From Lewinella sp. W8 (GTDB lineage Bacteria > Bacteroidota > Bacteroidia > Chitinophagales > Saprospiraceae): a DNA stretch of 64,000 nucleotides. This document shows positions 52,546 to 61,998 of the stretch, in pieces; positions within the stretch are counted from its first letter, which is position 1; each line of letters starts with the position of its first letter. The stretch spans positions 124,001 to 188,000 of the forward strand of contig NZ_SNAQ03000004.1 in the NCBI RefSeq assembly GCF_004375085.3, in the 5' to 3' direction. Below the pieces are notes generated by a model, which was not told the DNA's origin, ran no database searches, and saw only the letters and a list, made by a program, of their open reading frames with translations. The translations under genes were made by a program, and so were the position numbers.

Positions 52546-53826
52546 TTAAACCCGCTCCAGCCTGGTGCGCCCGAGGTAGGGATGCAGGACTTCTGGTAAT
52601 ATAATGCCTTCGGCCGTCTGGTTGTTTTCCAGCAGGGCAGCAATTATACGGGGGAGGGCCAGCGCACTACCATTGAGCGTGTGGGCCAGATCATTGCCCC
52701 GTTCTCCCCGATAACGGAGTTTCAGGCGGTTACTCTGGAAGGTTTCAAAATTAGAGACGCTGCTCACTTCCAGCCAGCGTTGCTGGGCGGCGCTCCATAC
52801 CTCAAAATCGAAAGTCATGGCGCTCGTGAAGCCCAGGTCGCCACCACAAAGCCGGAGAATCCGGAAGGGCAGCCCCAGTTCGTCGAGTAGCCCTCCCACG
52901 TGGGCCACCATTTCCTCCAGCAGGGCGTAGCTGTTGTCAGGGTGTGCCAGTTGGACGATTTCCACCTTGTCGAACTGGTGCACGCGGTTGAGGCCGCGTA
53001 CGTGAGCGCCGTAGCTGCCCGCTTCCCGGCGGAAGCAGGGCGTATATCCCGTCAGTTTGATGGGGAAATCTTCTGCGTCCAGCAGGGCTCCGCGGTAGAG
53101 GTTCGTCAGGGGGACTTCTGCTGTGGGGATCAGGTACAGGTCGTCTCCGGTAACGTGGTACATCTGTCCTTCCTTATCGGGGAGTTGTCCCGTCGCCCGG
53201 GCGGTGTCTTCGTTGACCAGCAGGGGAGGTTGGTACTCGGTGTATCCCGCGGCAGTGTTGCGGTCGAGGAAGAAATTGACCAGTCCGCGGGCCAAACGCG
53301 CGCCCTGTCCGGTGAAGACGGGGAAACCGCTGCCCGTGGTGCGCACGCCGAGTTCCAGGTCAAAAATGCCGTATTCTTCGGCCAGTTCCCAGTGGGGTTT
53401 GGCGTCTTCGGGCATCTGGGGGAGTTCCCCCGGGTAGGCCTGAAAAACTTCGTTGTCCTCCTCGTTGACCCCGGCGGGCACCAGCTCGTGGGGAACGTTG
53501 GGCAGCTGCAGGAGGAGGTTTTCCAGATCTGCCTTGACGGTCTTGAGGGTTTCTTCCCCCACGGCCAGCTCTTCCTTCATGGCGTTGACCTTATCCCGCA
53601 GCGCCTGTCCTTCTTCGTGTCGCCCGGACTTCATCAGTCCGCCAATCTCTTTACTCAGCTTATTGCGCTCGCTGAGGAGTTGCTCGTTGGCGGTTTGCTG
53701 GGCTTTGCGCTGGTCGTCGAGGGCGATGGCCCGTTCCACTAATTCGGCGGCGTCCGCAACCTGTCGCTTGGCCAGTCCGGCCAGCACTCGTTCTTTTTCG
53801 TCGCGAAGGGTTTGAAGTAAAAGCAT
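52546..53826 (-). CDS. serS: serine--tRNA ligase
   Basis: It charges tRNA-Ser (and starts selenocysteine charging where that exists). The N-terminal coiled-coil arm is at residues about 20-110 (LAKRQVADAAELVERAIALD). The class II core contains motif 2 (TPCFRREAGSYGAHVRGLNRVHQFDKVE) split over the insertion loop and motif 3 (ALALPRIIAALLENNQ). 426 residues is a normal length. It ends 34 bp before the YugP-type gene and 720 bp before frr on the same strand, so the three could share transcripts. Confidence 0.97.
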   Translation of the reverse strand: MLLLQTLRDEKERVLAGLAKRQVADAAELVERAIALDDQRKAQQTANEQLLSERNKLSKEIGGLMKSGRHEEGQALRDKVNAMKEELAVGEETLKTVKADLENLLLQLPNVPHELVPAGVNEEDNEVFQAYPGELPQMPEDAKPHWELAEEYGIFDLELGVRTTGSGFPVFTGQGARLARGLVNFFLDRNTAAGYTEYQPPLLVNEDTARATGQLPDKEGQMYHVTGDDLYLIPTAEVPLTNLYRGALLDAEDFPIKLTGYTPCFRREAGSYGAHVRGLNRVHQFDKVEIVQLAHPDNSYALLEEMVAHVGGLLDELGLPFRILRLCGGDLGFTSAMTFDFEVWSAAQQRWLEVSSVSNFETFQSNRLKLRYRGERGNDLAHTLNGSALALPRIIAALLENNQTAEGIILPEVLHPYLGRTRLERV

Positions 53827-53896
53827 ATGAAAATCGTCTGCGGATTAAAATCTTTTGGTATCGGGGCTTTCGTTTATCGAAGGCCCTGATGGGGGG

Positions 53897-53968
53897 CAAC
53901 GACCCCGAGTACCGCTAGGCTCGTCGGGATCGTTGATCTAATTTAAAGGCAACGGCGTGCAGGTGCAG
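53897..53968. repeat. dispersed palindrome plus GCAGGTGCAG module, copy C
   Basis: CAACGACCCCGAG (53897-53909) opposes CTCGTCGGGATCGTTG (53920-53935) as a bulged hairpin. GTGCAGGTGCAG follows at 53957-53968. The best-formed member of this dispersed family. Confidence 0.65.
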
Positions 53969-53969
53969 C

Positions 53970-54329
53970 GTTCTTCCGTTGAGCCGGGTGATGAATATTT
54001 TCACACAACGGTAAACAAATAGGTAGAAGTTGCTGTACTCATAAAGTGCAAGTCAACCGCACGCCGCAAAGGTAATACCCGTTTTCGTTCGTCAAACGAA
54101 ATAATATCCTTACTTTTGCCCGGCGAGTAAAACAACTTGCATAACGAAAGCCAACCATTCTGCTTGCCTTTCGCCACGTTAATCTTTGCCATTTACGGAC
54201 TTCATTCTGAACGCTTGCCATCCTTTCTGGAAGGCCGTCCCTAATGCATGGCATTAACCCCCACCCATCAGCGCGCATCTGTTTCTGCGCTCCTATCCTA
54301 CTTTTATACCTACTAGCACTACCTTTTTA
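53970..54329. other. rho leader region with candidate promoter
   Basis: About 360 bp without a credible gene. TACTTTTG at 54111-54118 matches TAnnTTTG on the plus strand and would give rho a leader of about 210 bases. A TTTCGTT/AACGAAA inverted repeat lies just before it. Such a leader could carry Rho autoregulation, but no specific element is recognised. Confidence 0.5.
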
Positions 54330-56240
54330 ATGTTAAGTATAGCGCAATTAAAGGCCATGCTGGTCCCCGAATTACGGGACCTGGCCGAAAAAATGGGACT
54401 CAAATCCTACAAGCGGCTAAACAAACAGGATCTGATTCTGAAGATCCTGGATCAGCAAGCCGTTCAGGGCACCAGCTCCGTTGCCGAGCCCCCCTCAGCT
54501 TCCGATACCGACCGTGTCCCCAACCGACGTGCCGCCGCCGCAGCCGCTGCTGCCGCCGCTCGCCGTCATAATGAGGAAGAAGAAGCCAAGCAATCCCGTT
54601 CCACCCGCGGCCGCAGCCGCCGCAGTAAGGACCGGGATGACGACGAAAAACCATCCGGCCGCAACACCCGCAACACCCGCAGCAAGAACGAGGACGCCAA
54701 GAACGAGGACAATTCCTCTCGTGGACGTCGGAGCCGGGGCAAGGGTGAAGAGGAAGAAAGCGCTCAGGCCGCCCGTGCCCGTGGGCGCGGCCGCACCCGC
54801 GACGCGCAGTCCGAGGACAACGGTAACCGCCCCCGCGGCGGCGACAATGGTGACGACGATGGTCGTAACCGCGGCCGGGGCCGCGCCCAGCGCGGCGATT
54901 CCGGCAGCGATGATGCCCCCCGCAACGATCGCTACGAACGCCGGGGCCGCTACGATGAGCGGGACGACAACCGCGGTCGTGGCCAGCAGCGCAACGACCG
55001 GGATGATCGCCGCCCCAACAACAACCGCAACAACGACAGCCGTAATAATGACGACCGCAACCGCGGCCGCGGTAATCGGGAGGAACGGGAAACCCGTCCC
55101 CGCGTACCGGAATACAAACTCGACGGACTGGTTTCCGTGACCGGAATCCTGGAAATGATGCCCGACGGTTACGGTTTCCTCCGTTCCGCCGACTACAACT
55201 ACCTGACCAGCCCAGACGACGTATACGTAAGTCCGCAGCAGGTCAAGCAGCACGGCCTCCGGACGGGAGACACCGTTCGTGGTCCCGTCAAACCACCGAA
55301 GGAAGGGGAAAAATATTTCGCCCTGCTCGAAGTGGAGAAGATCAACGGCCTCGATCCGAAAAATGTACGGGACCGGGTGCCCTTCGACTACCTGACCGCC
55401 CAGTTCCCCACCGAGAAGTTCACCCTTTCCGGTCGTCCGGACGGTAAAGACTACGGCATGCGCCTGGTCGACCTCTTCGCCCCCATCGGTAAGGGGCAGC
55501 GTGGTCTGATCGTGGCCCAGCCGAAGTCCGGTAAAACCTTCCTGCTCAAGGACGTGGCCAACGCCATCGCCAAGAATCACCCCGAGACCTACCTCATCGT
55601 GCTGCTCGTCGATGAGCGTCCCGAGGAAGTAACGGACATGAAGCGCAGCGTAAACGCGGAGGTCATCAGTTCTACCTTTGACGAGCCCGCCGAAAACCAC
55701 GTTCGGGTGGCTAACGTCGTCCTGGAAAAATCCAAGCGTCTGGTCGAAACCGGACACGACGTATGCATCCTGCTCGACTCCATCACGCGCCTGGCGCGGG
55801 CCTACAACACCGTCCAGCCCAGCAGCGGAAAGGTACTTTCCGGTGGTGTGGAAGCCAACGCACTGCAAAAGCCGAAGAAGTTCTTCGGTGCGGCCCGTAA
55901 CATTGATGGCGGTGGATCGCTGACCATTCTCGCCACCGCCCTGATCGATACCGGCTCCAAGATGGACCAGGTAATCTTCGAAGAGTTCAAGGGAACGGGT
56001 AACATGGAGCTTCAGCTTGACCGCGGCCTGGCCAACAAGCGGATGTACCCGAGTATCGACTTCACGAAGTCCAGCACCCGTCGTGATGACCTCCTCCTTG
56101 ACCGGGACGTTCTCCAGCGGATGTTCGTGCTCCGCAATCACCTGGCGGACATGAAGCCGGAAGAAGCCTTCCAGTTCCTGATGCGCCACATGAAGAGCAC
56201 GACGAGCAACAGCGAGTTTATCGCTACGATGAATAGCTAA
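54330..56240 (+). CDS. rho: transcription termination factor Rho with large disordered insertion
   Basis: A 636-residue ring helicase. Rho_N is at residues 1-45 ([20 protein letters not shown]). An Arg/Gly/Asp/Asn-rich low-complexity insertion covers about 55-255 (many RGR, GRGR and NRNND tracts). The RNA-binding cold-shock-like domain is at about 265-345 ([20 protein letters not shown]). The ATPase domain has Walker A AQPKSGKT (Lys402), Walker [15 protein letters not shown], the Q-loop and the R-loop ([11 protein letters not shown]). The insertion explains why the protein is about 200 residues longer than E. coli Rho. In Bacteroidota such inserts are known to promote condensate formation and to alter termination; here that is inferred. 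A strong terminator follows. Confidence 0.97.
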   Translation: MLSIAQLKAMLVPELRDLAEKMGLKSYKRLNKQDLILKILDQQAVQGTSSVAEPPSASDTDRVPNRRAAAAAAAAAARRHNEEEEAKQSRSTRGRSRRSKDRDDDEKPSGRNTRNTRSKNEDAKNEDNSSRGRRSRGKGEEEESAQAARARGRGRTRDAQSEDNGNRPRGGDNGDDDGRNRGRGRAQRGDSGSDDAPRNDRYERRGRYDERDDNRGRGQQRNDRDDRRPNNNRNNDSRNNDDRNRGRGNREERETRPRVPEYKLDGLVSVTGILEMMPDGYGFLRSADYNYLTSPDDVYVSPQQVKQHGLRTGDTVRGPVKPPKEGEKYFALLEVEKINGLDPKNVRDRVPFDYLTAQFPTEKFTLSGRPDGKDYGMRLVDLFAPIGKGQRGLIVAQPKSGKTFLLKDVANAIAKNHPETYLIVLLVDERPEEVTDMKRSVNAEVISSTFDEPAENHVRVANVVLEKSKRLVETGHDVCILLDSITRLARAYNTVQPSSGKVLSGGVEANALQKPKKFFGAARNIDGGGSLTILATALIDTGSKMDQVIFEEFKGTGNMELQLDRGLANKRMYPSIDFTKSSTRRDDLLLDRDVLQRMFVLRNHLADMKPEEAFQFLMRHMKSTTSNSEFIATMNS

Positions 56241-56264
56241 ACGCGCAAGCGCGCAAACGCCTCC

Positions 56265-56303
56265 GGCGGCGATGAACGGGTTTCATCGCCGCCGTTTTTC
56301 TTT
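56265..56303 (+). terminator. intrinsic terminator after rho
   Basis: A perfect 12-bp stem, GGCGGCGATGAA (56265-56276) with TTCATCGCCGCC (56282-56293), followed by GTTTTTCTTT. Confidence 0.88.
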
Positions 56304-56342
56304 CCCGCAATTTTGCCCTCGCCTCCCCCTAAATCTTTCACC

Positions 56343-57005
56343 GTGCCCCTTGAAGTCCTTTCCCTCACGTTCAATGCCGTTCAGGAAAATACCTTTCTGG
56401 TCTACGACACCGACAGCCTGGAGACCATCATTTTCGATCCGGGCTGCTACTCCCGCGCGGAGGAACAACGCCTGCTGGACGTCATCGAGGAACGCGGGCT
56501 GAAGCCCACGCAGTTGATCAATACGCACTGCCATTTCGATCACGTTTTCGGCAATGCCTTCGTCAAGGAGACCTTTGGCCTCCAGTTGGGCATTCACCCC
56601 CTGGAACAGCCCATCCTGGAAATGGCTCCGCTGATTGTCTCCACCTACGGCATGCCGCCCATGACGGCCTCTCCGCCACCAGATTATTTTATCAACGAGG
56701 GCGACGACATCAAATTGGGCCAGTACCAATTTCAAGTGCTGCTCTGTCCGGGCCACTCTCCGGGGAGCCTGTGCTTTTACCAGCCGGAAGCGGGCTTCGT
56801 CATCGGTGGCGACGTATTGTTCCGCAACAGCATCGGCCGAACGGACCTTCCCGGAGGCGACCATCCGACCCTGATGGGGGCCATCATTACCAAGTTATTT
56901 CCGCTCCCGGACGAAACCGTCGTATACCCCGGTCACGGCTCCAGCACCACTATTGGATACGAGAAGAAAAACAATCCTTTCGTCAGAGAATTTTTGGACG
57001 CCTAG
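56343..57005 (+). CDS. MBL-fold metallo-hydrolase (glyoxalase II / YcbL type)
   Basis: A 220-residue hydrolase with the complete metal set: NTHCHFDHVFGN (HxHxDH), CPGHSPGSLCFY, GGDVLF (bridging Asp) and VYPGHGSSTTIG. Size and layout fit YcbL-like type II glyoxalases, which hydrolyse thioesters such as S-lactoylglutathione, although the physiological substrate in this phylum is uncertain. GTG 56343 (VPLEVLSLTF) gives the usual beginning; a TTG at 56313 is also in frame. Its TAG stop overlaps the stop of the convergent Crp/Fnr gene. Confidence 0.88.
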   Translation: MPLEVLSLTFNAVQENTFLVYDTDSLETIIFDPGCYSRAEEQRLLDVIEERGLKPTQLINTHCHFDHVFGNAFVKETFGLQLGIHPLEQPILEMAPLIVSTYGMPPMTASPPPDYFINEGDDIKLGQYQFQVLLCPGHSPGSLCFYQPEAGFVIGGDVLFRNSIGRTDLPGGDHPTLMGAIITKLFPLPDETVVYPGHGSSTTIGYEKKNNPFVREFLDA

Positions 57006-57688
57006 GCGGCGGCCGCCAACTGTTCCATGTCCCGCACCAGCATCCGCTTGCGGTCAAAGGTGAGGATATTCTGCCGGCGTAAATCATTGAGGACGGCATT
57101 TACCGTTTGTCGGCTGGTGCCCGTCAGGTCCGCAATTTCTTTGTGGGTAAGCATGTTGCGCACTTCGCGTTCGTAGCCAACTACCCTGCCCCGCGTTTCG
57201 GCCAGATGGTGGAGAAACTCCACGATCCGGCTACGACTGGTTTTGAACATGAGGTTTTCCAGGCGTTGTTCCAGCTGAAGCGTCCGGCTACCGATGAGGC
57301 GCATGAAAAATAGCTGAAGGTCATTACGCTCCTTGAGCATATCCTTCAGGTCCTCCTTTTCCAGCACGCACAGTTCCGTGGGCTCGAGGGTGTAGGCGAA
57401 ATCCCGGCGGGCATCTTCACTGATGAGGGCCAACTCTCCAAATACCTCTCCCGGATTCAGGATGGCCTTGGTGACTTCCTTGCCGTCCGCTCCGTAGGTG
57501 CCAATTTTGATCCGCCCGCTGCTGATCAAAAAAATTCGCCGGGCGGGTTCTTCGGGGAGGTAGATGTATTGGTTAGCGCCAAACTCCAGGTGGTCCTTAG
57601 CTTCCAGTGCTCCCGCTCCGATTTTTTTCGGGCAGAAGATGTTGGAGAGGTCGATATTTTCTACGTACCAGAGTTGCTGATCAGGCAT
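57002..57688 (-). CDS. Crp/Fnr-family transcriptional regulator
   Basis: A 228-residue regulator: an N-terminal cyclic-nucleotide-binding-like beta-roll (residues about 30-140; YLPEEPARRIFLISSGRIKI, GEVFGELALISED), a dimer helix, then a winged HTH (about 170-220; LTHKEIADLTGTSRQTVNAVLNDL). The phosphate-binding cassette (GELAL...R) resembles Crp, but ligand binding cannot be shown from sequence. No Fe-S cysteines suggest an Fnr-like oxygen sensor. The target genes are unknown. Its stop shares bases with the MBL gene in a CTAG. Confidence 0.92.
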   Translation of the reverse strand: MPDQQLWYVENIDLSNIFCPKKIGAGALEAKDHLEFGANQYIYLPEEPARRIFLISSGRIKIGTYGADGKEVTKAILNPGEVFGELALISEDARRDFAYTLEPTELCVLEKEDLKDMLKERNDLQLFFMRLIGSRTLQLEQRLENLMFKTSRSRIVEFLHHLAETRGRVVGYEREVRNMLTHKEIADLTGTSRQTVNAVLNDLRRQNILTFDRKRMLVRDMEQLAAAA

Positions 57689-57794
57689 AATGGATTGCGC
57701 TTTTGCTGTAATACAGACGCCCCAGGGGAGCCCGCTGTTTTATCCTCATCGTGGGTTTAGGGGGTTGGAACTGACGCGGAAACAACAAAACGGG

Positions 57795-59120
57795 TCAACG
57801 CCCGCCCTTCATACTCTTTTGCCATTTTTCCAACTGTTCCCAGAGTCCATCCGCGGCCAGTGCGGCTTGCTCGGGCCAGCTTTCGGGATTGTGAGACTTG
57901 TAGCGTGATCCGGCGGCTTCCAGCACGTCACGCAGGCGGTCGGCATTGGTAGCGGCCAGCGTGGCCAGTGAGTCGATGCCGGCGTCCTTGAGTACCCCCT
58001 CGATTTTGGGCCCGATGCCCTCAATGATTTTCAGGTCCTCGGGATCCCGCCCGCCATAAACATCGGCGGATTTCGCCGGAGCTTCCTCACTCCCCTTCGC
58101 GGCGGCCAGCGCCCTGGCCTGTCCCACCCAGTCGTTCTGCTCAATGACCCCCGGCAGGTAGCCGATCAGCTCCGTGTAGGTGGCAATATCGGCGGCATTC
58201 CAGTTGGCGATTTGCTCGTAGCTGTAAATGTCCGCTTCGTTGAGCTTTCTGGCCAGGAAGGGACCGATGTGCTTGATCTTGGTCAGGTCATCGTGCCCGG
58301 GAGCGCCTTCTGCATCCACCATTTCCGGCACCTGTATGGACGGAGTTGTCTGCACGATGACTTCCGTTTCCCCGGATTTTTGTCCCGTCCGCACCCCGGG
58401 TGCGGCCGTATCCGCCCGGATGACCAGGGGCTCGCCCCGCTCATCGGTGGGCATGGGGCTACCGATGACCGGCTGGTGGCCGACGAAGCCGGAAGCTCCC
58501 CCGTCCCCGACGGTAGTTGCGCCCGCCCGGAGGGAAGCATTCTCTTCCGTAAGGCGTTGCAAGCGCTCTTCAAATAATCTGAAACGGGATTCGGTGGCCG
58601 CAATGTGGGCCTCCAGAGAACCACCCGCATGGCCGGGTTCTTCGCCGGCGCCGTCCCCAACGCCCTGACCGACCTTCGCCGTTAGTTGTTCGTTTTGGGT
58701 CTTCAGGCCAATCACCTGATCATTAAGGCTTTCGATTGTGGCCGAAAAACTCTGGTTAGAAATCGTCAGCTCCTCCTGACGGGCCAACAGATCATTAATG
58801 GTCTTGTCCCGCTCCTCCAGCGCGCCGTTGAGCGATTCGATCCTCTCCATGGCTTCCACCTTCTCCCGGCTCACCATTTCGAGCTCCCGGGCCAGTGCCT
58901 TTTGCTTTTCTTCGGAGGTGCGGTAATGCATTTCAAAGTCATTCCGTTCCTGCTGCACCAGCATCAGCTGCTTCTTGTAGCGGCGGGTTTTACTGCCCTG
59001 CACAATCCACCCTACGATTACTCCGAAAAGGAAAACCAGTAGTCCGAGGAAACCAAGCAAAATGGTTTCTTCATTCGTACGTTCGTAAAAGAAGTTCTGG
59101 AGCAGATCGAAAAAGTTCAT
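57795..59120 (-). CDS. membrane-anchored coiled-coil protein with helix-hairpin-helix domains
   Basis: 441 residues. One transmembrane helix is near the N-terminus (LLGFLGLLVFLFGVIVGWIV, about 22-41). A coiled coil covers about 50-210 (QQERNDFEMHYRTSEEKQKA, EALIESLNGALEERDKTIND-like heptads). Two helix-hairpin-helix-like units follow (LTKIKHIGPFLARKLNEADI and LKIIEGIGPKIEGVLKDAGI, about 285-310 and 365-385). Such units bind DNA non-specifically in other proteins, so this could tether DNA to the membrane, but that is inference. Members occur in many Bacteroidota without known function. A stretch of 97 bp separates it from the regulator gene on the same strand. Confidence 0.83.
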   Translation of the reverse strand: MNFFDLLQNFFYERTNEETILLGFLGLLVFLFGVIVGWIVQGSKTRRYKKQLMLVQQERNDFEMHYRTSEEKQKALARELEMVSREKVEAMERIESLNGALEERDKTINDLLARQEELTISNQSFSATIESLNDQVIGLKTQNEQLTAKVGQGVGDGAGEEPGHAGGSLEAHIAATESRFRLFEERLQRLTEENASLRAGATTVGDGGASGFVGHQPVIGSPMPTDERGEPLVIRADTAAPGVRTGQKSGETEVIVQTTPSIQVPEMVDAEGAPGHDDLTKIKHIGPFLARKLNEADIYSYEQIANWNAADIATYTELIGYLPGVIEQNDWVGQARALAAAKGSEEAPAKSADVYGGRDPEDLKIIEGIGPKIEGVLKDAGIDSLATLAATNADRLRDVLEAAGSRYKSHNPESWPEQAALAADGLWEQLEKWQKSMKGGR

Positions 59121-59217
59121 GCCCGAAAAATAAGGAAGTAAACGTTAGCAAACGCACTGCCGGGCCGCAAAGACGAAAATGTAGCCAGGGAGGGCTTTCC
59201 TGCGGGGCACGGAGCGC

Positions 59218-60453
59218 CTACATTCCACTGGTCATCAACAGGTCGATGTCCGTACTCCGCATATCAAAACGCTTCCCCAGATACTGATTGGTCAGGCAGC
59301 CCTTAAAGGTGTACACCCCGTGCCGTAGTCCGGGGCGGTGCAGGATAAAATGCTCGAAGGAGCGTGCGCCACCGGCCCGCAACAGCAGCGGGACGATGAT
59401 GTTACTCACCGCAATGCTGGCCGTCCGTCCGACCCGGCTGGCCAGGTTGGGGACACAATAATGAATAACGTCGTACTTACTGAAGGTGGGGTTGTCCAGG
59501 GAAGTAAGTTCACTGGTGGCAAAGCAGCCCCCCTGATCGATGCTTACGTCAATGATCACGGAGCCGGGCCGCATGGCCCGGACCATATCTTCGTTCACCA
59601 CGATGGGCGCCCGGCCGTGCTCGGCGTGGATGGCTCCGATGGCCACTTCGGCCGTGACCAGCTCCCTCCGCAGGTAATGCGGATTGATGGCACTCGTATA
59701 CAACTGACGGCCCACGGAATTTTGCAGCCGCATCAGCTTGTGAATGTTGTCATCGAAAATCCGTACTTCGGCGCCCATGCCCAGGGCAGCGCGGGTAGCG
59801 AACTCCGCGACAACCCCACCACCGAGAATTACAACCTTGGCGCTCGGCACCCCGGATACGCCCCCCAGGAGCACTCCCGGTCCGCCGCGGGTGGTACTCA
59901 ACAGCTCTGCGGCCGTCTGCACGGCGGAAATACCGGCCATCTCACTCATGATCCGCACGATGGGGAAGCTCCCCTGTTCGTCCTGCAGGTATTCCATCGC
60001 CAGGGCGATGATCCGCTTGTGCTTCAACCGGAACAGGTAATCGGCCGTAATGATGGGCAGCTGAAGGGGCGAGATCAGTATCGTTCCCGGCTGCATCATC
60101 TCAATCTCTTCCAGCGTGGGCGGTGCCGCCTTCAGGATGATGCGCGCTTTCTGGTAGACCTCCTTGGCCGAATAGGCAATTTCTCCACCACTTTCACTGT
60201 AGGCATGGTCGGAAAAATTACTGTGCTTCCCCGCCTGGGTTTCAATCAGCACCCGGTGACCGTGGCTGGTCAGGGTGGCAACTCCGCTGGGCACCAGGGC
60301 AACCCGTTTTTCCTGTAGCGTGATCTCTTTGGGAATACCGATGAACAGTTCCTCCTGCTTGCGCTCTACCGCCAGTGTTTCGGCCTGGGTCTGCCCGTAG
60401 CCAGACGTTAATTCCGACGGAACGGATATCTTTTCTTTGTCCTTACTGCTCAT
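59218..60453 (-). CDS. ald: alanine dehydrogenase
   Basis: A 411-residue NAD-dependent enzyme of the AlaDH/PNT family interconverting alanine and pyruvate plus ammonia. LFIGIPKEITLQEKRVALVP is the N-terminal domain with pyruvate-binding residues. VVILGGGVVAEFATRAALGMGAEVRIFDD is the NAD Rossmann motif, and IDVSIDQGGCFATS and HYCVPNLASRVGRTAS are substrate and cofactor loops. It has a 35-residue Ser/Lys-rich N-terminal extension. ATG 60453 (MSSKDKEK) was chosen over 60537. The start overlaps the end of tsaE by 11 bp, suggesting translational coupling; tsaE-ald pairing is recurrent in Bacteroidota. Confidence 0.93.
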   Translation of the reverse strand: MSSKDKEKISVPSELTSGYGQTQAETLAVERKQEELFIGIPKEITLQEKRVALVPSGVATLTSHGHRVLIETQAGKHSNFSDHAYSESGGEIAYSAKEVYQKARIILKAAPPTLEEIEMMQPGTILISPLQLPIITADYLFRLKHKRIIALAMEYLQDEQGSFPIVRIMSEMAGISAVQTAAELLSTTRGGPGVLLGGVSGVPSAKVVILGGGVVAEFATRAALGMGAEVRIFDDNIHKLMRLQNSVGRQLYTSAINPHYLRRELVTAEVAIGAIHAEHGRAPIVVNEDMVRAMRPGSVIIDVSIDQGGCFATSELTSLDNPTFSKYDVIHYCVPNLASRVGRTASIAVSNIIVPLLLRAGGARSFEHFILHRPGLRHGVYTFKGCLTNQYLGKRFDMRSTDIDLLMTSGM

Positions 60454-60889
60454 CGCTGGGTGTCGGGTAGCCGGTAGAAATGGTGAGTTCGCGGTGGGCG
60501 CCGCCGTCGGGCGCATGGGAAAGCCGCAGATAAACAACGTCCGTCGGCAAAATCGGTTGTATCACGGCCGGCCATTCCACAAATATTGTGGGTTGCTCTT
60601 CGGCAAATAATTCTTCCAGTCCCGCATCCAGGGCCTCGTAGATGTCTTTGAGGCGGTAGGCGTCCATGTGGTAGATTGTCCGGTCACCGGCGGGATATTC
60701 GTTGACAATGCTGAAGGTCGGACTGCTGGTGGGCGTCTCAACGCCCAGCTGCCGGCACATCTCGGCCACCAGCGTAGTCTTCCCGGCGCCGAGGTCACCT
60801 TCCAGCGCGTACACTCGCCCGGGGCCAAATTGCTCCAGTAACTCGGCGGCCACGGCGGGCACCTCCTCAAGCGTATACCGTCTAATCAT
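60443..60889 (-). CDS. tsaE: tRNA threonylcarbamoyladenosine biosynthesis protein TsaE
   Basis: A 148-residue P-loop ATPase that activates the TsaB-TsaD complex making t6A37 in ANN-decoding tRNAs. Walker A is ALEGDLGAGKTTLVAEMC, the switch segment is TSSPTFSIVNEY, and DAYRLKDIYEALDAGLEE and FVEWPAVIQPILP are family signatures. Length is normal. It overlaps ald by 11 bp. TsaB, TsaC and TsaD are not in the window. Confidence 0.96.
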   Translation of the reverse strand: MIRRYTLEEVPAVAAELLEQFGPGRVYALEGDLGAGKTTLVAEMCRQLGVETPTSSPTFSIVNEYPAGDRTIYHMDAYRLKDIYEALDAGLEELFAEEQPTIFVEWPAVIQPILPTDVVYLRLSHAPDGGAHRELTISTGYPTPSDEQ

Positions 60890-61083
60890 GGTGGATGTAT
60901 TTTCCGGTGGACGGAGCGGGGTTGTTCATTAGGGTCACCGTTTAATCGGGCGCAAGCGCGCAGGTGCAAAGACCTATGGTGTGGCCAGGTTCGTGGTGGT
61001 AGCCGGAAAATGGGGACCAAAATATTATGGCTCGGTTCCCACCGCATGGCACCTGCGCCCGCGCCATTATCAGCTTCGCTGCA

Positions 61084-61923
61084 TTACTTCTTCTGCTCGT
61101 CAAGACGGGCCACGATATCGCCCATTAGCTTCCGTAGCTTGGGTTCCACGGCCTGCACGGTAGCGATCACGTCGTCTACCGTAGTGGGTTGTATTTCGGC
61201 GATCGGGAAACACTTGTTCGACACCACGGAAACCACGAACACCGGCAGGCCCATGTGGCGGGCCACCAGGACTTCGGGTACGGTACTCATCCCGATGCAG
61301 TCCGCGCCCAAAATGTTGGCCATGCGGTATTCCGCCGGAGTTTCGAGATTGGGTCCGGGTAGGGCCAGGTATACTCCTTCGTGGGCGCGTATATCGTGGG
61401 CTTTTGCCCGTTCGATGGCCCACACGTTCAGCTCCCGGTCGTAGGCGTGGAGCATATCCGGGAAGCGGGGCCCCAGGCGGGGATCGTTGTGTCCCCGCAG
61501 GGGATTCTCGGGCTGCATGTTGATGTGATCCCGGAGGAAGATGATGTCACCCGCCTCAATGTCGCCGTTTACACTCCCGGAGGCATTGGAGATGATCAGG
61601 TGTTCGATGCCCAGGCCGGCCAGCACCCGCACGGGGAAGGTCAGCTCCTGCATGGAGTAGCCCTCGTAGTAATGCAAGCGGCCGGCCATGGCCACGATGG
61701 GCACCCCGCGGAAGGTGCCCAGGATCAACTTCCCCTGGTGGGAGGCCACCGTGGAGGCGCAGAAAAATGGCAGCAGTCCGTAGTTGAACTCCCGCTCCAC
61801 CACGAATTCTTCGCTAAGCGTGCTCAATCCCGTCCCCAAAATGATCCCCACCCGGGGCTGGGTCTTTGACCGCTGACGGATAAAGGCGACGGTTTCCTGA
61901 ACTTGCTCGTAGGTACTCTCCAT
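61084..61923 (-). CDS. purine-nucleoside phosphorylase (trimeric PNP type)
   Basis: A 279-residue salvage enzyme releasing purine bases from nucleosides with phosphate. VGIILGTGLSTLSEEF is the phosphate-loop start, MAGRLHYYEGYSMQELTFPV is the signature, and NASGSVNGDIEAGD, GPNLETPAEYRM and GMSTVPEVLVARHMGL follow in order. The residues around the base site (EYRM, then SNKC) suggest inosine/guanosine preference, but specificity was not tested. It starts at ATG 61923, with TACCTTCG-like bases about 20 nt upstream. Symbols punA or pnp are used for orthologues. Confidence 0.95.
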   Translation of the reverse strand: MESTYEQVQETVAFIRQRSKTQPRVGIILGTGLSTLSEEFVVEREFNYGLLPFFCASTVASHQGKLILGTFRGVPIVAMAGRLHYYEGYSMQELTFPVRVLAGLGIEHLIISNASGSVNGDIEAGDIIFLRDHINMQPENPLRGHNDPRLGPRFPDMLHAYDRELNVWAIERAKAHDIRAHEGVYLALPGPNLETPAEYRMANILGADCIGMSTVPEVLVARHMGLPVFVVSVVSNKCFPIAEIQPTTVDDVIATVQAVEPKLRKLMGDIVARLDEQKK

Positions 61924-61998
61924 GCAACATTTGATTTTTCGGAGTCCGAAGGTAAGGGTATCAAGGAAATGCGGAGCCAGAAAAATGGTTGGCAGTGG

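Noticed and set aside
54001-54278. Two overlapping short antisense frames in the rho leader
   Set aside because: Both are short, overlap each other and cover the probable rho promoter. Neither shows a domain.
54495-56189. 564-codon antisense frame opposite rho
   Set aside because: Rho is unmistakable on the plus strand; the antisense product is low-complexity Ala/Val/Thr from the disordered insert.
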